Assembly: GCA_020080175.1 (NCBI GenBank)
Contig: JAGHQL010000088.1
Location: 44,186 to 108,185, forward strand
Length of the DNA: 64,000 bases
Direction: 5' to 3'
Source of the DNA: Glutinoglossum americanum
Lineage: Eukaryota; Ascomycota; Geoglossomycetes; Geoglossales; Geoglossaceae
The notes under the pieces are model-generated. The model was not told the DNA's origin and did not search any database. It saw nothing but the letters and a program-made list of their open reading frames with translations. The position numbers and the translations under genes are program-made. Shown piece after piece: positions 35,284 to 47,234 of the stretch; within the stretch, counting starts at the first letter, position 1, and each line of letters begins with the position of its first letter.

Positions 35284-36651
35284 TCACGACCCGGCAGAGT
35301 CACTCTCGCCCGGCACCGTTCGCGCACGCCACCTCATAACCACGACATACATTGGTAAGCCAGCCCTAACCGGATCCGGAGCCGGAGGGGCAGTAGCCAC
35401 GACCGCCTGCGAACCCTCCGCCGCAGCCGTAGCGGGCGTAGTATCCGTAGTGGCATCATCCGCACCAGCACCGGCATCAGCGCCAGCCACCCCCGGAGCC
35501 GGGTGGTGTTGCAGCGTCAGGAAATTTGGCACCGGCGCGGCGCCCACACCGCCGCCGCCCATATGCACCCAGTACTGCGGAGGCGGAGGCACGGGCGGAG
35601 GCGGACCCGCCACCCGGCCGTTGAATTTCAGAGGCCCGATCCAGGAGTACGTCCTCGTGTCCGCTTCCTCACGGACCAGGACCCGGCCGTCCGCCAGCCC
35701 GAACCGCCAGCCTTTTGCACGGCGCACGATCCCGTCCAGCTCCGCCTTCTTGCTCTCCACGGTCTCTAGTTCGATGACGAGGTCCTGGAGGGTCGGGATG
35801 TTCTTGAATTGGCGGCCCCAAGCCGTTTCGGACCTTGTGGCGGGGGAGGCAGCGGCGATTCGGTCGTCGTCGGGGGTTGCGGGGAGCATCTCGTGAGCTT
35901 TGACGCGACCGGGGAGGCGCGGGTCGATTCCCAGGGCTTCGCCATTCTCCCAGAACCACCAGTCCGTGTGTCGGATCGTGAGGGTGAGCTTCTTAGGGCG
36001 CATCTCGGGGATTCGGGACACGCGTTGCCAGACGTCTTCGAGGAGGTATTGTTGCATGAAGAGGTGGAGGTGGGTGGCTGCGTCGCGCTGCGACGGGGTG
36101 AGGCTGAGGAAATAAGATTCTGTTTTCGGGCGGTAGGAGTCGGGGTGGTATGGGTATGCGTAGTTTGTAGGCGAGAGAGCAATTGCGTCGAGTTGGCGGA
36201 GGGTTGGGTGTCCGCGGTAGTAGTAGAAGACGTGTTCGTTTACGGAGAGGGGTATGAGGTGCGATTCGAGGTATACGAGGCGGCACGTCAGGAGTAGAGA
36301 TGTGTCGATGCGCCGGTGGTAGTGGTATCCGGGACGGTAATAGAAGGTGTCTTCTCTGTAGGGGTGGTCGAGGTCGTCGTATTCCGCCAGAGCGTATTCG
36401 TAGATTCGCGTGCGGAGTTCGGGAGGGATTCGTGTGAAGAGCGGGCAGTTGGGTTGGGGTCTGTAGGTGCTTTGGAGGAGGGGCGCGAGTGGAGGTTTCG
36501 GGGGAGCTGGAGGCGGGGTTGGCCCGGACAGAGGAGGGATGTTGTCGACACGTCTGGCGCGGCGGAAGGGGTTGAGGTGTTGCATCATGGTGGGAGAGGG
36601 TTGTTGCGGCGATGGCGAAAGCAAGCCTGGTTGAGTAGAAGGGATCAGCAT
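35284..36651 (-). CDS. DUF7730-like (F-box-like N-terminus) protein
   Basis: Single 455-aa ORF from an ATG. After a Pro-rich leader, residues about 72-170 read CPLFTRIPPELRTRIYEYAL, then RRIDTSLLLTCRLVYLESHL and NEHVFYYYRG. This is the DUF7730 signature found in many fungal proteins whose first helices resemble an F-box. A central soluble region (SLTPSQRDAATHLHLFMQQY, LTLTIRHTDWWFW, LVIELETVESKKAELDGIV) matches the usual layout of these proteins. The C-terminus is Gly/Pro/Ala-rich and disordered apart from MYVVVMRWRARTV. A role as substrate adaptor for ubiquitin ligases is sometimes supposed for the family; nothing here proves it. Confidence 0.8.
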   Translation of the reverse strand: MLIPSTQPGLLSPSPQQPSPTMMQHLNPFRRARRVDNIPPLSGPTPPPAPPKPPLAPLLQSTYRPQPNCPLFTRIPPELRTRIYEYALAEYDDLDHPYREDTFYYRPGYHYHRRIDTSLLLTCRLVYLESHLIPLSVNEHVFYYYRGHPTLRQLDAIALSPTNYAYPYHPDSYRPKTESYFLSLTPSQRDAATHLHLFMQQYLLEDVWQRVSRIPEMRPKKLTLTIRHTDWWFWENGEALGIDPRLPGRVKAHEMLPATPDDDRIAAASPATRSETAWGRQFKNIPTLQDLVIELETVESKKAELDGIVRRAKGWRFGLADGRVLVREEADTRTYSWIGPLKFNGRVAGPPPPVPPPPQYWVHMGGGGVGAAPVPNFLTLQHHPAPGVAGADAGAGADDATTDTTPATAAAEGSQAVVATAPPAPDPVRAGLPMYVVVMRWRARTVPGESDSAGS

Positions 36652-39600
36652 GGTGATAGGATGGGGAGGGTGAGGATGAAAGTTGGCTTGAGAGGTGATG
36701 CACGGAGAGATTCTGTTAGGGTGTAAGTATGCAACGTATTTGTAACGTATGGTGTATGTGAATATGCGTACGACGGTGACGTTACCTTTACCGAAATCGC
36801 CACTGCCTTCTTTCTCTTCCAGCGAGAAAGAAACAAAGAAAAATTAAGAAAAAAGATCTCAATCGCTCAACCCTACGCAACACGCCGTTAATCTGTTCTA
36901 GATGAGTGCCCGGGGAAAGGTAAGAGGAGGAGTAGTTACGGGCGGCGTAGGCGTAGATGGGATTCCGTTTGGAATATCGTGGGTCCAGATGCCGAGAGCG
37001 TCACGCAGGTCGGCCGAAGACGAAGACGGATTGAAGATTAGAAATTTCCGGAAAAAAGAGCACAGAGGAAGAGAGACCGGAGAGAGACTGCGTCACCCAC
37101 GGTATGGTGATGGCGATGTATTCGAGTGGGGGTACGTGAGACTGTGAGATTACTTTCCTTGGTTTCGCCGGGCGTTCAACGGCGTTTTGCACCTGGGCAT
37201 CGGGTACATTGCATGTTGTACCGTTGTACTGCATTATGCGAGTGCATTGGGTATCGGTTACCTCGTATGTTGTACCGTTGTATCATTGTACCACATTATG
37301 CGTACGTTGTGCATTTCTCGGCACTTGTCGCTCGGCATTTATTGGTTCATTGTCCTCTACAAATTCCTTCATCCTTCATCCTTCAACTCGATCAAACTTC
37401 CGACCCTCAACCAACCCTCATCACGACGATAGGACGAGCAATTGACGCTCGTCACCACCGCTGAGATTAGACAGACAAGCAGTCGGCTCGGGGAGAAACG
37501 CATCGGGCACCATCATGTCTCGCTCCACCGACGTCCCAACCATCCAGCGTCAACCGGCGCTCAACGCTTCGACTCAACCTGAAAGCGAAATGATGACGCG
37601 TGGATAGCGCATCTCCACGACCTCTTACGCTCCTGCACTCTCGCGCCCTTGCACCCTCGCATCCTGGCCTTTGAATATTATTCGGTCGGCTTTGTGTGAC
37701 CGGGTGCACCTCAGCGGGAGGTGGATGTGGGTGAGGCGGTGGGATTTGGTTCTATCGATACGGTGATGCGTAAGACGTGGGGATTGTTGGGCTGGAGTCC
37801 TGTCTGTAGCATTTCTGGAACGTGGAGAGAGAAGGCTTCTTGGCAGCTTATCTTCTCGGCGTGGTTTTGGGAGATTGTGGTGGCTGAATGGTTAGTGAGT
37901 TGACCCTACCAGACCGACTGCCTCACGATCCGATGCTGACACAAGCCACTTCCTTCTACAGCGGTCGCTAGTCCGTACCGCAATGACATTTCCTTCCAAA
38001 CCCCGTTAAATCGACCAAAGATCCTCCCATAACCCCTCCATCTCCCGCATCGTCTTCCTCAGGATCTCCCATGATCGCTTAACGATCGCCGAACATAGCG
38101 TCTGGCATGCGGTACTTCGGTCCGCGGTCTAGCCCTCGACCGACCTGGGGGTCTTGAAGCCCCAGATGGATTCTAATATGCCGATGCTCTGGTAACTGCA
38201 GAGTGGCCCTTCGGGGATGATGGATTCAATCGTTTCTGGTTATTGGAAGACGAAAATGTTGAGTTTGTTGGCCTTCAAACCCTAGATCGACGCCTGGGAA
38301 TTTCGCCCCTGGTGCGGAAGTAAGAGGCGGTAGTGTGGGTTGAGGCGAGTGATCCTCGTAAAGGACCAGAAGGGGTGAGCGTGCTTGCTTGGAGAAGGGT
38401 TAGATAGGATTAGGAATTGATCGCTGTTTAGACACAAATTATTTGGTCGCTACGAGCGAATGTCTTCAGGATGCTGTTTTTGAAAATGGATAGAATGGCT
38501 GAGCGGTGCTAGGGTAGGGAGGACCTTGGTGTCCCTATCGATGAAAATCCTGGATTATTTCTTGTTTTCCTTCCGGATCTCGACTCGCCTGACGCACATC
38601 TACCTCTCCACGACCCACAATCCAACCAACCTCCTGCCTGTTTTCTGCCGGATATATATCGCTTACGGGCGGGGCAACTCTATACATTATGATTCCCACT
38701 CTCTTGCCTAGCCGGAAGCCGGGACATGGGGATAATATATAGGAGCGGGTCTTGATGCCTTTTGCTCTAGCCCTTTCAACCTTATATAAGCAAGAAGACG
38801 CCTAATATGCATAGTTCTTACCCTATGGATGCGGGACCGACGGATGCTGCCCTCGAATGATTTGATGTGATACGATGGGAGCTAGGCTTACCCTACCAAG
38901 GAGTAGAACCTCACTAGTGTGCCGTCGGCGAGGGCCCCGCTTGTAACCCCTAGCCACTCTGCTACCGTAGCGGTGAACCGCGTAGAAAATGAAAAGAGGT
39001 GGATACCGTGAGGCTAGTCCATGATTGTTCGGGGTTTGGTCGCTAGTGTTGTGGGGGTCCTCATACTTAACCGCCACGTCAAAGATGGTCGGTTATGTAT
39101 GTGGAGTGCGGGTGGAAAACTCTGTTGCAGGATGTGGGGATAAGGAGGGAGTTCCTAAGACTGCTGGGCCAACACCCTACAGACCTAAGTTGATACCTAG
39201 GGCCCTCGCCCTTGTAGGATCAGAGGGGCTATCCAGGTACGACACTCCCTCATGGGTCCCCTTCGGCCAGATCCTTCTGCCCACCGCCAAACGGTAGTGC
39301 ACGTACGAATTACACCTAATTGTGTCTCTAAACCCCCTCACTAGTATTCCTCAGCTCCGCAACGGGGACCTGAGTTGGCTCTGGGTCTCAGATCACACAA
39401 AAAAAATGAGAGCAATAGGGGGAATATGATTGGTTTAGAAGAGAGGATTCTCTCACGGAGTTTAGGCCTATCGGCTATGGTCACGGAGATGTTTGGGGGG
39501 GTGGAGTAGATGGTTATCATTCGGAACAGGAGGGTCGCGGCTGGGAAAGCGGTTAGGAAGGCCCGAGCCTGTTGAATCGATCTACCAGCCTCTCTGCAGT

Positions 39601-42600
39601 ATCGTACGTAGCTTGTACACATACAATTCCAAAAAGCGGAGTCTACCACAACGACACGCTGACTACTTGTGCGGGCATTCCGAGGTTCGGGGGATGGCTA
39701 AAGAGGTGTAAAATATTATGCGATGACGGAAGTGTTCGTGTGAAAAGAAATTGGTATCCCATATGATATTCATTCGCTACAGCGGCCTCACTCTGACCCT
39801 ACAGAGCCTACTAGCTCTTGGAGAAAGAAAAGGCTCCTCTAAAACTCCCACACCTCTATAACTGCATCTATATCTACTGCTTTCTCCTAGTCCCCAGTTT
39901 TTATATACCTGTGAAGTCGAAGAGTGATACCATGCCTTAAGTCTATCAACTGCAATGCCATGAATTCGCCTAGTTTAATTTGTTGAGAATCACCACCGTA
40001 AAACTACTTAACACCCCCATCAAATGAGGGTCCGGTTATCTTCAAAACCGAGACGGTTAGAATATATGTTTGTTTTGCTATTCTTGGTTGTATGAGCACT
40101 TTTGTCACACCATAATAGATCTGTGGCTGACCCCCCAGACTCTGATACCTGGTGGCCCTTCCACGAAGAGGACCAAAACCCCATAGGGCCCGACCTCAGG
40201 ACCCGTAATCCAAATACAATTTTATGTGCCCGCCAACCCACACATCCCACGAGTCACAATCACGCTTCATCAGCCAAGCCGGGAACCCAATCCCCACTAA
40301 AACCGCTGGATCTTCCACATTACCGTGCTCATAATAGCTGCCACCCCCAGGGAAAAGCCAGCAGGCTCAATTATTCCCTTCAGGGGGAAAAATAGAATAC
40401 CAAAACATACCCCAACACGCCAACACCCCCAGGCTCCAATATCATCCTAACCCCCGCCGCCGCGAGCGATAGCCTCAACCGCCTCTTCACGAAAGCTCTC
40501 AGGATACGTCCGCACACGACCAGCAGCACGTCGGCGGGCTCCTCACCATGTGTGTTCGGCTTTTGGAGGGCACGGATATCGGGTGTTAAAGCGTCAGTGC
40601 GGGGCATAATTTGCCGGGGTGATCCGGTGGTAATTCCTCGTCGATGCGTCAGCGAGAGCCCGCTAATGATGTGGTGAGAGGGAGAGGAGAGATGTACTCC
40701 CCATCTTCGCAGCCGTCGCACCAGATGTCCCGTTCACCCCCTTCTCGCAGATTCCCCTTCGGCGACCCTCGCGGATGTCCAGTAACCCCTCGTGGATCCC
40801 ATAATCCCACTCGCTCAGCCTCTCTTCAGCCCTAATCCCCCCTTCGTCTCTTGACGCTCATTCCCCACCCCCATCAAATAGCAACCCGAATGTCACCTGC
40901 GCCCTTATATGAGGAACAAACATGCGCCAGAGAACTCCTCAACGACCTATGGGCAGTCCTCCTAACAAACGCCCGCAGCGCCCATGACCCTCTTACTGAG
41001 ATGAGTAAGGCCAAAATTATTCATCACTCCTTCGAGCCGTAATGATATCCCTCACCGCCCAAGCTGAAACCGCGAATGGACGCCCCGACCTACCGTCCTA
41101 GGTACGACTGGAAGGTGTGGTTACACAACACCAACCCCCAACCAACAACCAACAACCGACAACCTCGAACGATCGGTGAGTGAAAAAAGTGGAGACACAA
41201 TCCTTCCTTTTCGTGATGCGCCAGCGGGCGGGACAGATGTCACATCACAAACTAACCCCCATGATAAAAATAAATAAATTAGTCAAATAAGCCGGAGAAG
41301 CCCGAGCCCAAAATTGTGCATTTCCGCGGGCACGCATACATACACTACACCCATGCCTCTCCCCATGCCTCTCCCCATATCCCGTCCTCATCACGGCTGC
41401 ACAGCTTTCGTTTGTTCGCGTGGACGATCGCACATCCCTACCGCCTCTTCACCACCAACGCTACGCTTACTCCCTCCTACCCACCTGCTAGCCGGTATCG
41501 GATAGAATGGGTTAGGGCTTAGCACCCACATGCTCAAAAACCGAGGGAAGTGAATGGTGGCTAGGCGTTTCGATATTTCAGTTGTGGATGTGGGCTGCTT
41601 TTAGTTGTGCGGGTGGTATGATTAAAGCAGCCTTAGCCGAGTCTGCCGGTTAGGACCGAGTGTTTTTACTTGCGCTTCTCTGACTACGCTATCATGTACA
41701 ACACGTCGGATTTTTGGAGGCCGGCTTTCAGGAAGTATTGTACATGTGCGAGGGTCGATGAAGCGATGAGTTCAACTCTTTGGGGCATGTGGTTCTGATG
41801 AACGGCGAGCGGTTGGAGCATATGATCGAAGTAGTGGGCAGGTGAGTTGTGTGTATTAAAAACTACTTAACTAGTGGGAAAGGACTTATATTGCTAGTTT
41901 TACCACTAACTCGGTGTTGGGTGGTGTGGCCGTTGTCCAGCAGGTCTTCTAATCGTGGGTTCGATGCTCGACAGAATTTCCGTGATCAATATGCCCTCCT
42001 GGATCGGCCACCGCGATGCGATGCTCCTTTAGCGCTGTCCTGGTCAATGGATAGCTCGAATGGGTTGGCGGGGTGCGAGGGGACACGATTCTTGGCAAGT
42101 TCTCGCTGCTCGGTGTAGATAGAAGTCATCTCGGAAATGGTAATATTGGAAGCTGGTGTTCACACATGGATGCCCCCTCAGCGCTCTCCTCTCCTTGGCT
42201 ACCTCGCTCTATCCGCCCTTCGGGTGTCTTTTTTGTCATCTTTGGAGATTTGCTTGTAACCCTATTAGTATCTGTTGGGATCCTGCTTATATCGTGAGAG
42301 GAATCCCAATATATTTTGGTGTACACTGGCTTGCCAACGAATCAGTCCCTGTGTACCCTACTGCCAGGCCTCCCCCAGAGTGGTCACCAGTGTGCCTTCA
42401 GGGCAGCCTGCTAGTCAACCGATTGCTATGTGAAATTTGAGGGATTCCGGGGGTGAATGGTCTCTTATTCTAAACTCTGTACATACTCGTCCGCCGTGGC
42501 GTCCTAGTTGGAGGGGTCAGGGCGAGAGTTTGAGTAGCCAGAGTTCCTGAAGGGAACACAGCCTCGAGAGGGGCCACGACATCAAGAGGGGTTGCTGCTG

Positions 42601-43079
42601 GGGAGTTGTTAAGACGCAGACAAACTATGGCTATATTTCGGGTTCTGGTAGAGAATCACGATGCTCCCTTGTATCTGTGGAATGTCACGGGAATTATTCG
42701 CTCCGGTTTTTTTGCTAGGAAAAAAGGTGCCGATCTGCTGTCATTCCCATTTCAGCTCATGTGTTAACCTCTCACTGATATAGTAGTTTCCCTTTCGATT
42801 AACGTTGACTAACAATGGTCTGGCGCTTTATCCTCTATTGAGGATTTCGCTCTAAAAGCTCACCTCATCCTATTTCACCGGAGGGGCGATAGGTTACTCA
42901 AAACAGAGCATTCATTTTGCATGAGGCCAATTATGTTTGCCAGCTCTTAGAAGAAAAATTGCATCTGTGAAGATTCGTATTGCTGCATCGATTATTTGCA
43001 TTTGTATCTTCCGCCACTAGTCACACCGAGTTGGGGGCCTACCTAGGCGACAAACGAATAATGCATAACATTGGGGTCC
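36652..43079. other. 6.4-kb gene desert
   Basis: No gene I can support on either strand. Frames are short and overlapping. The first about 200 bp are the likely promoter of the minus-strand DUF7730-like gene. A diverged 54-bp direct repeat lies at 37198-37310. A short coherent reading at about 41774-41840 (H-V-V-L-M-N-G-E-R-L-E-H-M-I-E-V-V-G) could be an exon remnant of an unidentified gene. Confidence 0.4.
37198..37310. repeat. Diverged direct repeat, ~54-bp period, 2 copies
   Basis: CATCGGGTACATTGCATGTT, then GTACCGTTGTACTGCATTATG, recurs 54 bases downstream as TATCGGTTACCTCGTATGTT, then GTACCGTTGTATC, with an inserted ATTGTACC before CATTATGCG. Confidence 0.65.
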
Positions 43080-44861
43080 CTAGCTATGTCTACTTCTGCC
43101 ATTACCATCCTCCTGGAGCCTTTTACTTTTCGGCATTTCGGCCGCTCCACTCGGATCTTCTACCTCCGAGATGCTCCGTTTCCTGGCGGAAGGCAGACTC
43201 ACAACCTCATGGCTACTCTTAATGAACTTATCCCTTTGTTCTTTGGCCCAGTCTCTGGCATTTCTAAAGGCACTGACCCCCCGCCGGAATGTTTCAATGT
43301 CATCGGCAATATTCCACCTGCCTAATTGAGAAGTGAAGCATTGGAGTTTGCCCAAGGGTGCTTCTGGTCCAGGTCCAGATATATGATGTGTGTACAGCGC
43401 GAGGCTGCCGTCGACATATGTTGCGGAAATTGTGTAGGCATTGTCGTCGCACGCTGCCGTCCCACCTGCTATGAATGACTGCAATTTGTATATGCCTCGA
43501 GCTCCTAGAGCACCGTCGTATAGTCCTTGCCGCCTCGCAACTGTGAGATTTCCAGTGCGGCCCTTTCCTTCAGTGAAAAAATTAGGTAGGCATGGGGCAT
43601 CCTTCACCTTTGCAGGTAGTATGTCTTTGTCCAACTTCATGCGAACCTGAACAGGTACTTCGGTCGGGTATGCCCCATCATAGAAGTCTGGTTTTGCGTT
43701 GACAAGGTTGGCATTGATTAATGGGTCAAGATTGTCAAAGGCGAAGCTATACATATGGTAGAACTTTCTATCATTGAGCTCACCTCTGATCGTTGAAAAT
43801 GACCTGGTCATTAAAGTACCTTCGTTCAATGCCTGAGCATCAGCTTCCGCGAAGGCTCTAAAATCATGATCTGAAAACTGCTCTTGCGATAGAGATGCCC
43901 TTCGGGTCAACAGCCTTTGCTGGATGTCATCCCAATTGTTCGGTTTCGGGTTGGTGCTGTGGTCGGGGTTGTAGTGTAGGCATCCATAGATGCCATTCAT
44001 AGTGAGGAAGTACTCAAAGTTTTTGTCGTAAGCGGTAGTCTTCCCCTTCGGATAGGGCCCATCCTCACACCAAGTATAGAAATCCATTTCAGGGCTTATG
44101 GCGACAGTGTTGGGTAGATTTCGGGGCTTGATGGGCTTGGGGTGGCCTGGTCTTCGATAACGGCACTGAAAAGAATCGTCAATTAAAAAAAGCTAAACTT
44201 ATTTTCTATGAAACTCACCCCTCTAAGGTCGCAGAGATCAGGGCCTCCGCGTTTGGCGAACTTCTTTAGTTCCTTCGAATGTCCCTTTCTTAAGTCAGGC
44301 AGACCCACAGAAATGGGACTTGAGAATTTGGTAGGTTGAGCTGTTCTTCGATCAAATGCCTTCAGAGCGTACCCAGTAAGCCATACTTTTGGGAGTGTAT
44401 CCCAAATTGAAGGCCTTTCTGTGCTTTCCGAAGGTAGTTTCGGCGGTAATTCGGCGTCTGCTGACAGAGAATGATGATCTACAACTAACTCAGTAGTCAT
44501 GCTTCGAGTGAGGGTAATAGCTGGGATGTACCTTGCGCTATCGGGCCCTCACTCTCATGTATCCTTTCTTGGACTCCTCGTTTCTTATCCCCGCTGCGAT
44601 GGATACTGGTAGACTTGCAGTATCTTCGATCCCGTAATCGGTGGCTCCTGCGTAAAGGAGGTTGAGGCTGGGGCTGGGTTGGGCTGTGCCGCGCCAACTT
44701 AGGGTTTGGGTCGGACCTGCTAATGTCTTTGCCTCGGGTTGTTAGTGTATGGAAGGCGAGACAGAACGAAGAAGGCATGTACAATTTTGTGTATATGGTC
44801 TGGCCTGCTGATCGTATTTGGTGGGTGAACGCTTTTGCGTTCCGAAGGTAGCTCTAGCCAT
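43080..44861 (-). CDS. DUF7924-type fungal protein
   Basis: Four exons (44861-44783, 44732-44532, 44484-44219 and 44165-43080; introns 50, 47 and 53 nt) join in phase to a 543-aa protein. The N-terminus has the basic PPLRRSHRLRDR typical of this family, then DLCDLRG before the last intron. The long last exon holds the domain proper: AYDKNFEYFLTMNGIY, NNWDDIQQRLLTRRASLSQE, LPNFFTEGKGRTGNLTVARR, YDGALGARGIYKLQSF and AFRNARDWAKEQRDKFIKSS. I recognise this architecture as DUF7924, an abundant, expanded family of Pezizomycotina of unknown function; the fold has been compared with nuclease-like domains, which I cannot verify here. The C-terminal tail (ARKRSISEVEDP, then PKSKRLQ) carries nuclear-localisation-like basic clusters. 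All exons are open, so the gene appears intact. Confidence 0.85.
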
Positions 44862-46099
44862 AGTCAAGGGGAAGGAAAACTATTTATCGCTTTACGCTTT
44901 AGATTGGAGAGACAATAGTGGTGGAAGATGGGAGAAGCGGAAGGTGCTTGGGTTTTAAAGAAGTGTCGGGAGTGTTCCATTTTCGAGCGCATATTATAGA
45001 GTTGGGTACAAAGCGATTGGAAGTATAATGACAAAGAGGAGAGACGATGAAAGGTCGAGTTGGCACACTAACTAAATCCATGTTAAGCTTAGTTAAGCAC
45101 CTTGCCGTTGGGTATGTTTACCTCGATACCGGAAAACTGGACGGAGATCTACGGAAAATTAGCGCAACGGAGGCCCTACTGTGAGGTGCGACAAGTAAGG
45201 CACGGCTCAGGGCAAGCGGATTCGCCAGACTGGCTGTGCGCGCCCCAAGGGAGCGAGGGTTCTCCTGAGTGTGGAAATGTGGAGTTCCCCCTTAATTGTT
45301 ATTGCATTTGGCAAAACTCGTCTACCTTAAGAGCCGTAGTCTTGCCGTACAGATCATGGGAAATGTAACTATATTGTTGCTTGTTGTAACGTGCTGGAGG
45401 CCCACCCAACTCTTTGACCAGAAGCAGGCAAGGTGTATGGCTGCATAGCGAATCTATGCATAGTCGATCCGCCTGGCTAGATACCCTAAGCTGCAAGTGA
45501 GATGCGGTAAGTTTGCCCAGTATTTCACATACCTTACAACCCTGCAGATTTCAACATCACGGCGTTTTGGCGCGTCGGGCGATGTAGCCAATGATGGTTC
45601 ACCCGCTAGTTGATTCCAAACCTCCCGTGTAGATAGCGGAGATCAGCTTTTCTTTCAGTCGTCAGCTAAGTAGCTTCGGGTAAAACCCGTATGTTTTCTT
45701 TATACGGTGTCGTCAAAGGATGCTTAGCATCCATTACAAGCAAGCCAATTTCCGCTCTCGCGCTATCGGACTCCGATCTTGCCTTGGTGTTAACAACAAG
45801 TCTATCTCATTGCGCCCTGCCCAACTACACTACGCTACTCAACTGGTAACTATGCTCTCTTCCATCTCGTTTGGTGACTCCGTTCAACAGCGTCCTCAGG
45901 GCGCCCTTCATTGCTGAATATGTTACCCTGTATGCGTGCTTCCAGTGGAACTATCGTATACCCGTTCGCTTTATGGATGCATAGAGTCCGGCGATAAGAC
46001 CGATGTTGCCCTCTGACCAGTTGCTGACCAACGTGTTTTACTGTGTTCGCTGCTTGGCGAGAACCTACCCCAATTTAACCCGGAGACCCACCCCATAGT
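44862..46099. other. Intergenic upstream of DUF7924 gene
   Basis: Promoter side of the minus-strand gene. Frames at 45102-45368 and 45720-45917 are unrecognised; no RNA gene seen. Confidence 0.4.
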
Positions 46100-47105
46100 C
46101 AATTCTCAAGTTATGGCTATAAAACTTTGCATAGACATTCTTTAGCATATAGATAGTATAGCATGTAGCCTTGCTTGGACCAGCTACAATGGACCTAGCA
46201 GACTTTCTAATAGGTAATTCTGATACATCGGAAGCCTCAGGCTCTGATGAATAGGAAGATATAAGAACCCCAAAAGGTATAGAGGTCTCTAAAATAATAT
46301 TAGTATTAAAAGGTTTAGATCGTGAACTAACCTTCTATATCCAATATCTGACCATCAGATCCACTACCCGAGGCTACTATATTGTGTTGACACATCATTA
46401 TATATCAAACCAACTCTATAAAATTTTATAACTGTATAAAAAGAATTGGCTAAGCTATAATTTAATAGAGTTGTGTTCTGGTGTGGCCCGCTGAGTGGCG
46501 AACACACTGCCAAATACGTTAATTTGCATGGCTCAAACAACTTTTCGCACACAATACAAGATCTACCACAGCTTACAGGATTGTTTAGAAGCCTTGTACC
46601 ATGGGAATTGGACCACTTGTATGTACTCTATTTGCCTTGGGTGATAAAAAATGTGATTCCTTTATGGTGTTGAGGCTCTCTACCATAGCTAGCTTGCTTC
46701 CTACGTCAGATTTAATAGTGAATTTTGTATGGAGAAACACAAAACTAAGCTGAGAATGAAGACTAACTAACGAATGGACAGGAATATATAGTACCGGTGT
46801 TAATGCCGCGCTGAAGCGTCAATTTCTAACAAGTCATGGATCTAATTCTTTCTTGTTTCTATGCTCCGCTGCGACAACAGACAACACCCCCTATTGAAAG
46901 GAGGCAGAACGACGAAGGCACATATACTGTATAGTAGAATTAATTCGATTGACTTCTTAACTAGACTAAACGTAATGGAGTTACTAGCTAGCTATATAGA
47001 AAGAATGGAACGGCCCCATGGGCCGGCCGGCCTTATGGTCGGCCCCATTAACTATGGTCCGGCCTCATGGCCGGAGTCCGAAAAAGCTAGGATAGGGTTC
47101 TATTC

Positions 47106-47144
47106 TAGCAGCTCGTTTCCATTGCTAATGGAAACGAGTTGCTA
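47106..47144. repeat. Perfect foldback hairpin 1
   Basis: CTCGTTTCCATT and AATGGAAACGAG are separated by GCT (47112-47138). The stem extends outward by six more pairs (one G-T), giving about 18 bp. Confidence 0.85.
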
Positions 47145-47182
47145 CTCAGCTCCCTAGGGCTAAAACCCACGGAGCGAACCCT

Positions 47183-47218
47183 AATGGTAAGTTCCGGGTT
47201 GCCCCCGGAACTTGCCAT
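47183..47218. repeat. Foldback hairpin 2 beside PAQR stop codon
   Basis: AATGGTAAGTTCCGGG pairs with CCCGGAACTTGCCATT across a short TTGC loop, a 16-bp stem with one mismatch. It lies 17 bp downstream of the PAQR stop codon and would be in its 3' untranslated region. Confidence 0.85.
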
Positions 47219-47234
47219 TTCCAACACCCCTTTC

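Larger units (their letters stand above)
46100..47225. mobile_element. AT-rich retroelement debris, Copia-like LTR end
   Basis: From about 46100 base composition drops sharply to AT, with broken frames rich in TAA/TAG (for example M-D-L-A-D-F-L-I-G-N-S-D-T-S-E-A-S-G-S-D-E followed by a stop), as after repeat-induced point mutation. 46763-46831 is alignable with the LTR end at 22868-22936 and terminates TTTCTAACA. Further palindromic GC blocks (GGCCCCATGGGCCGGCCGGCC near 47014) lead to two hairpins. A final TTCCAACA at 47218-47225 stops 9 bp from the PAQR stop codon. The left end is a guess. Confidence 0.5.

Noticed and set aside
35045-35896. 283-aa plus-strand ORF and other long frames at 35-36.7 kb
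   Set aside because: Antisense to the DUF7730-like gene; open only because of its GC-rich low-complexity coding sequence.
41920-41980. tRNA-like 3' half (TCTTCTAATC followed by GGGTTCGATG)
   Set aside because: Resembles the anticodon and T-loop of an Arg tRNA, but neither the anticodon stem nor the T stem pairs and no acceptor stem can be formed.
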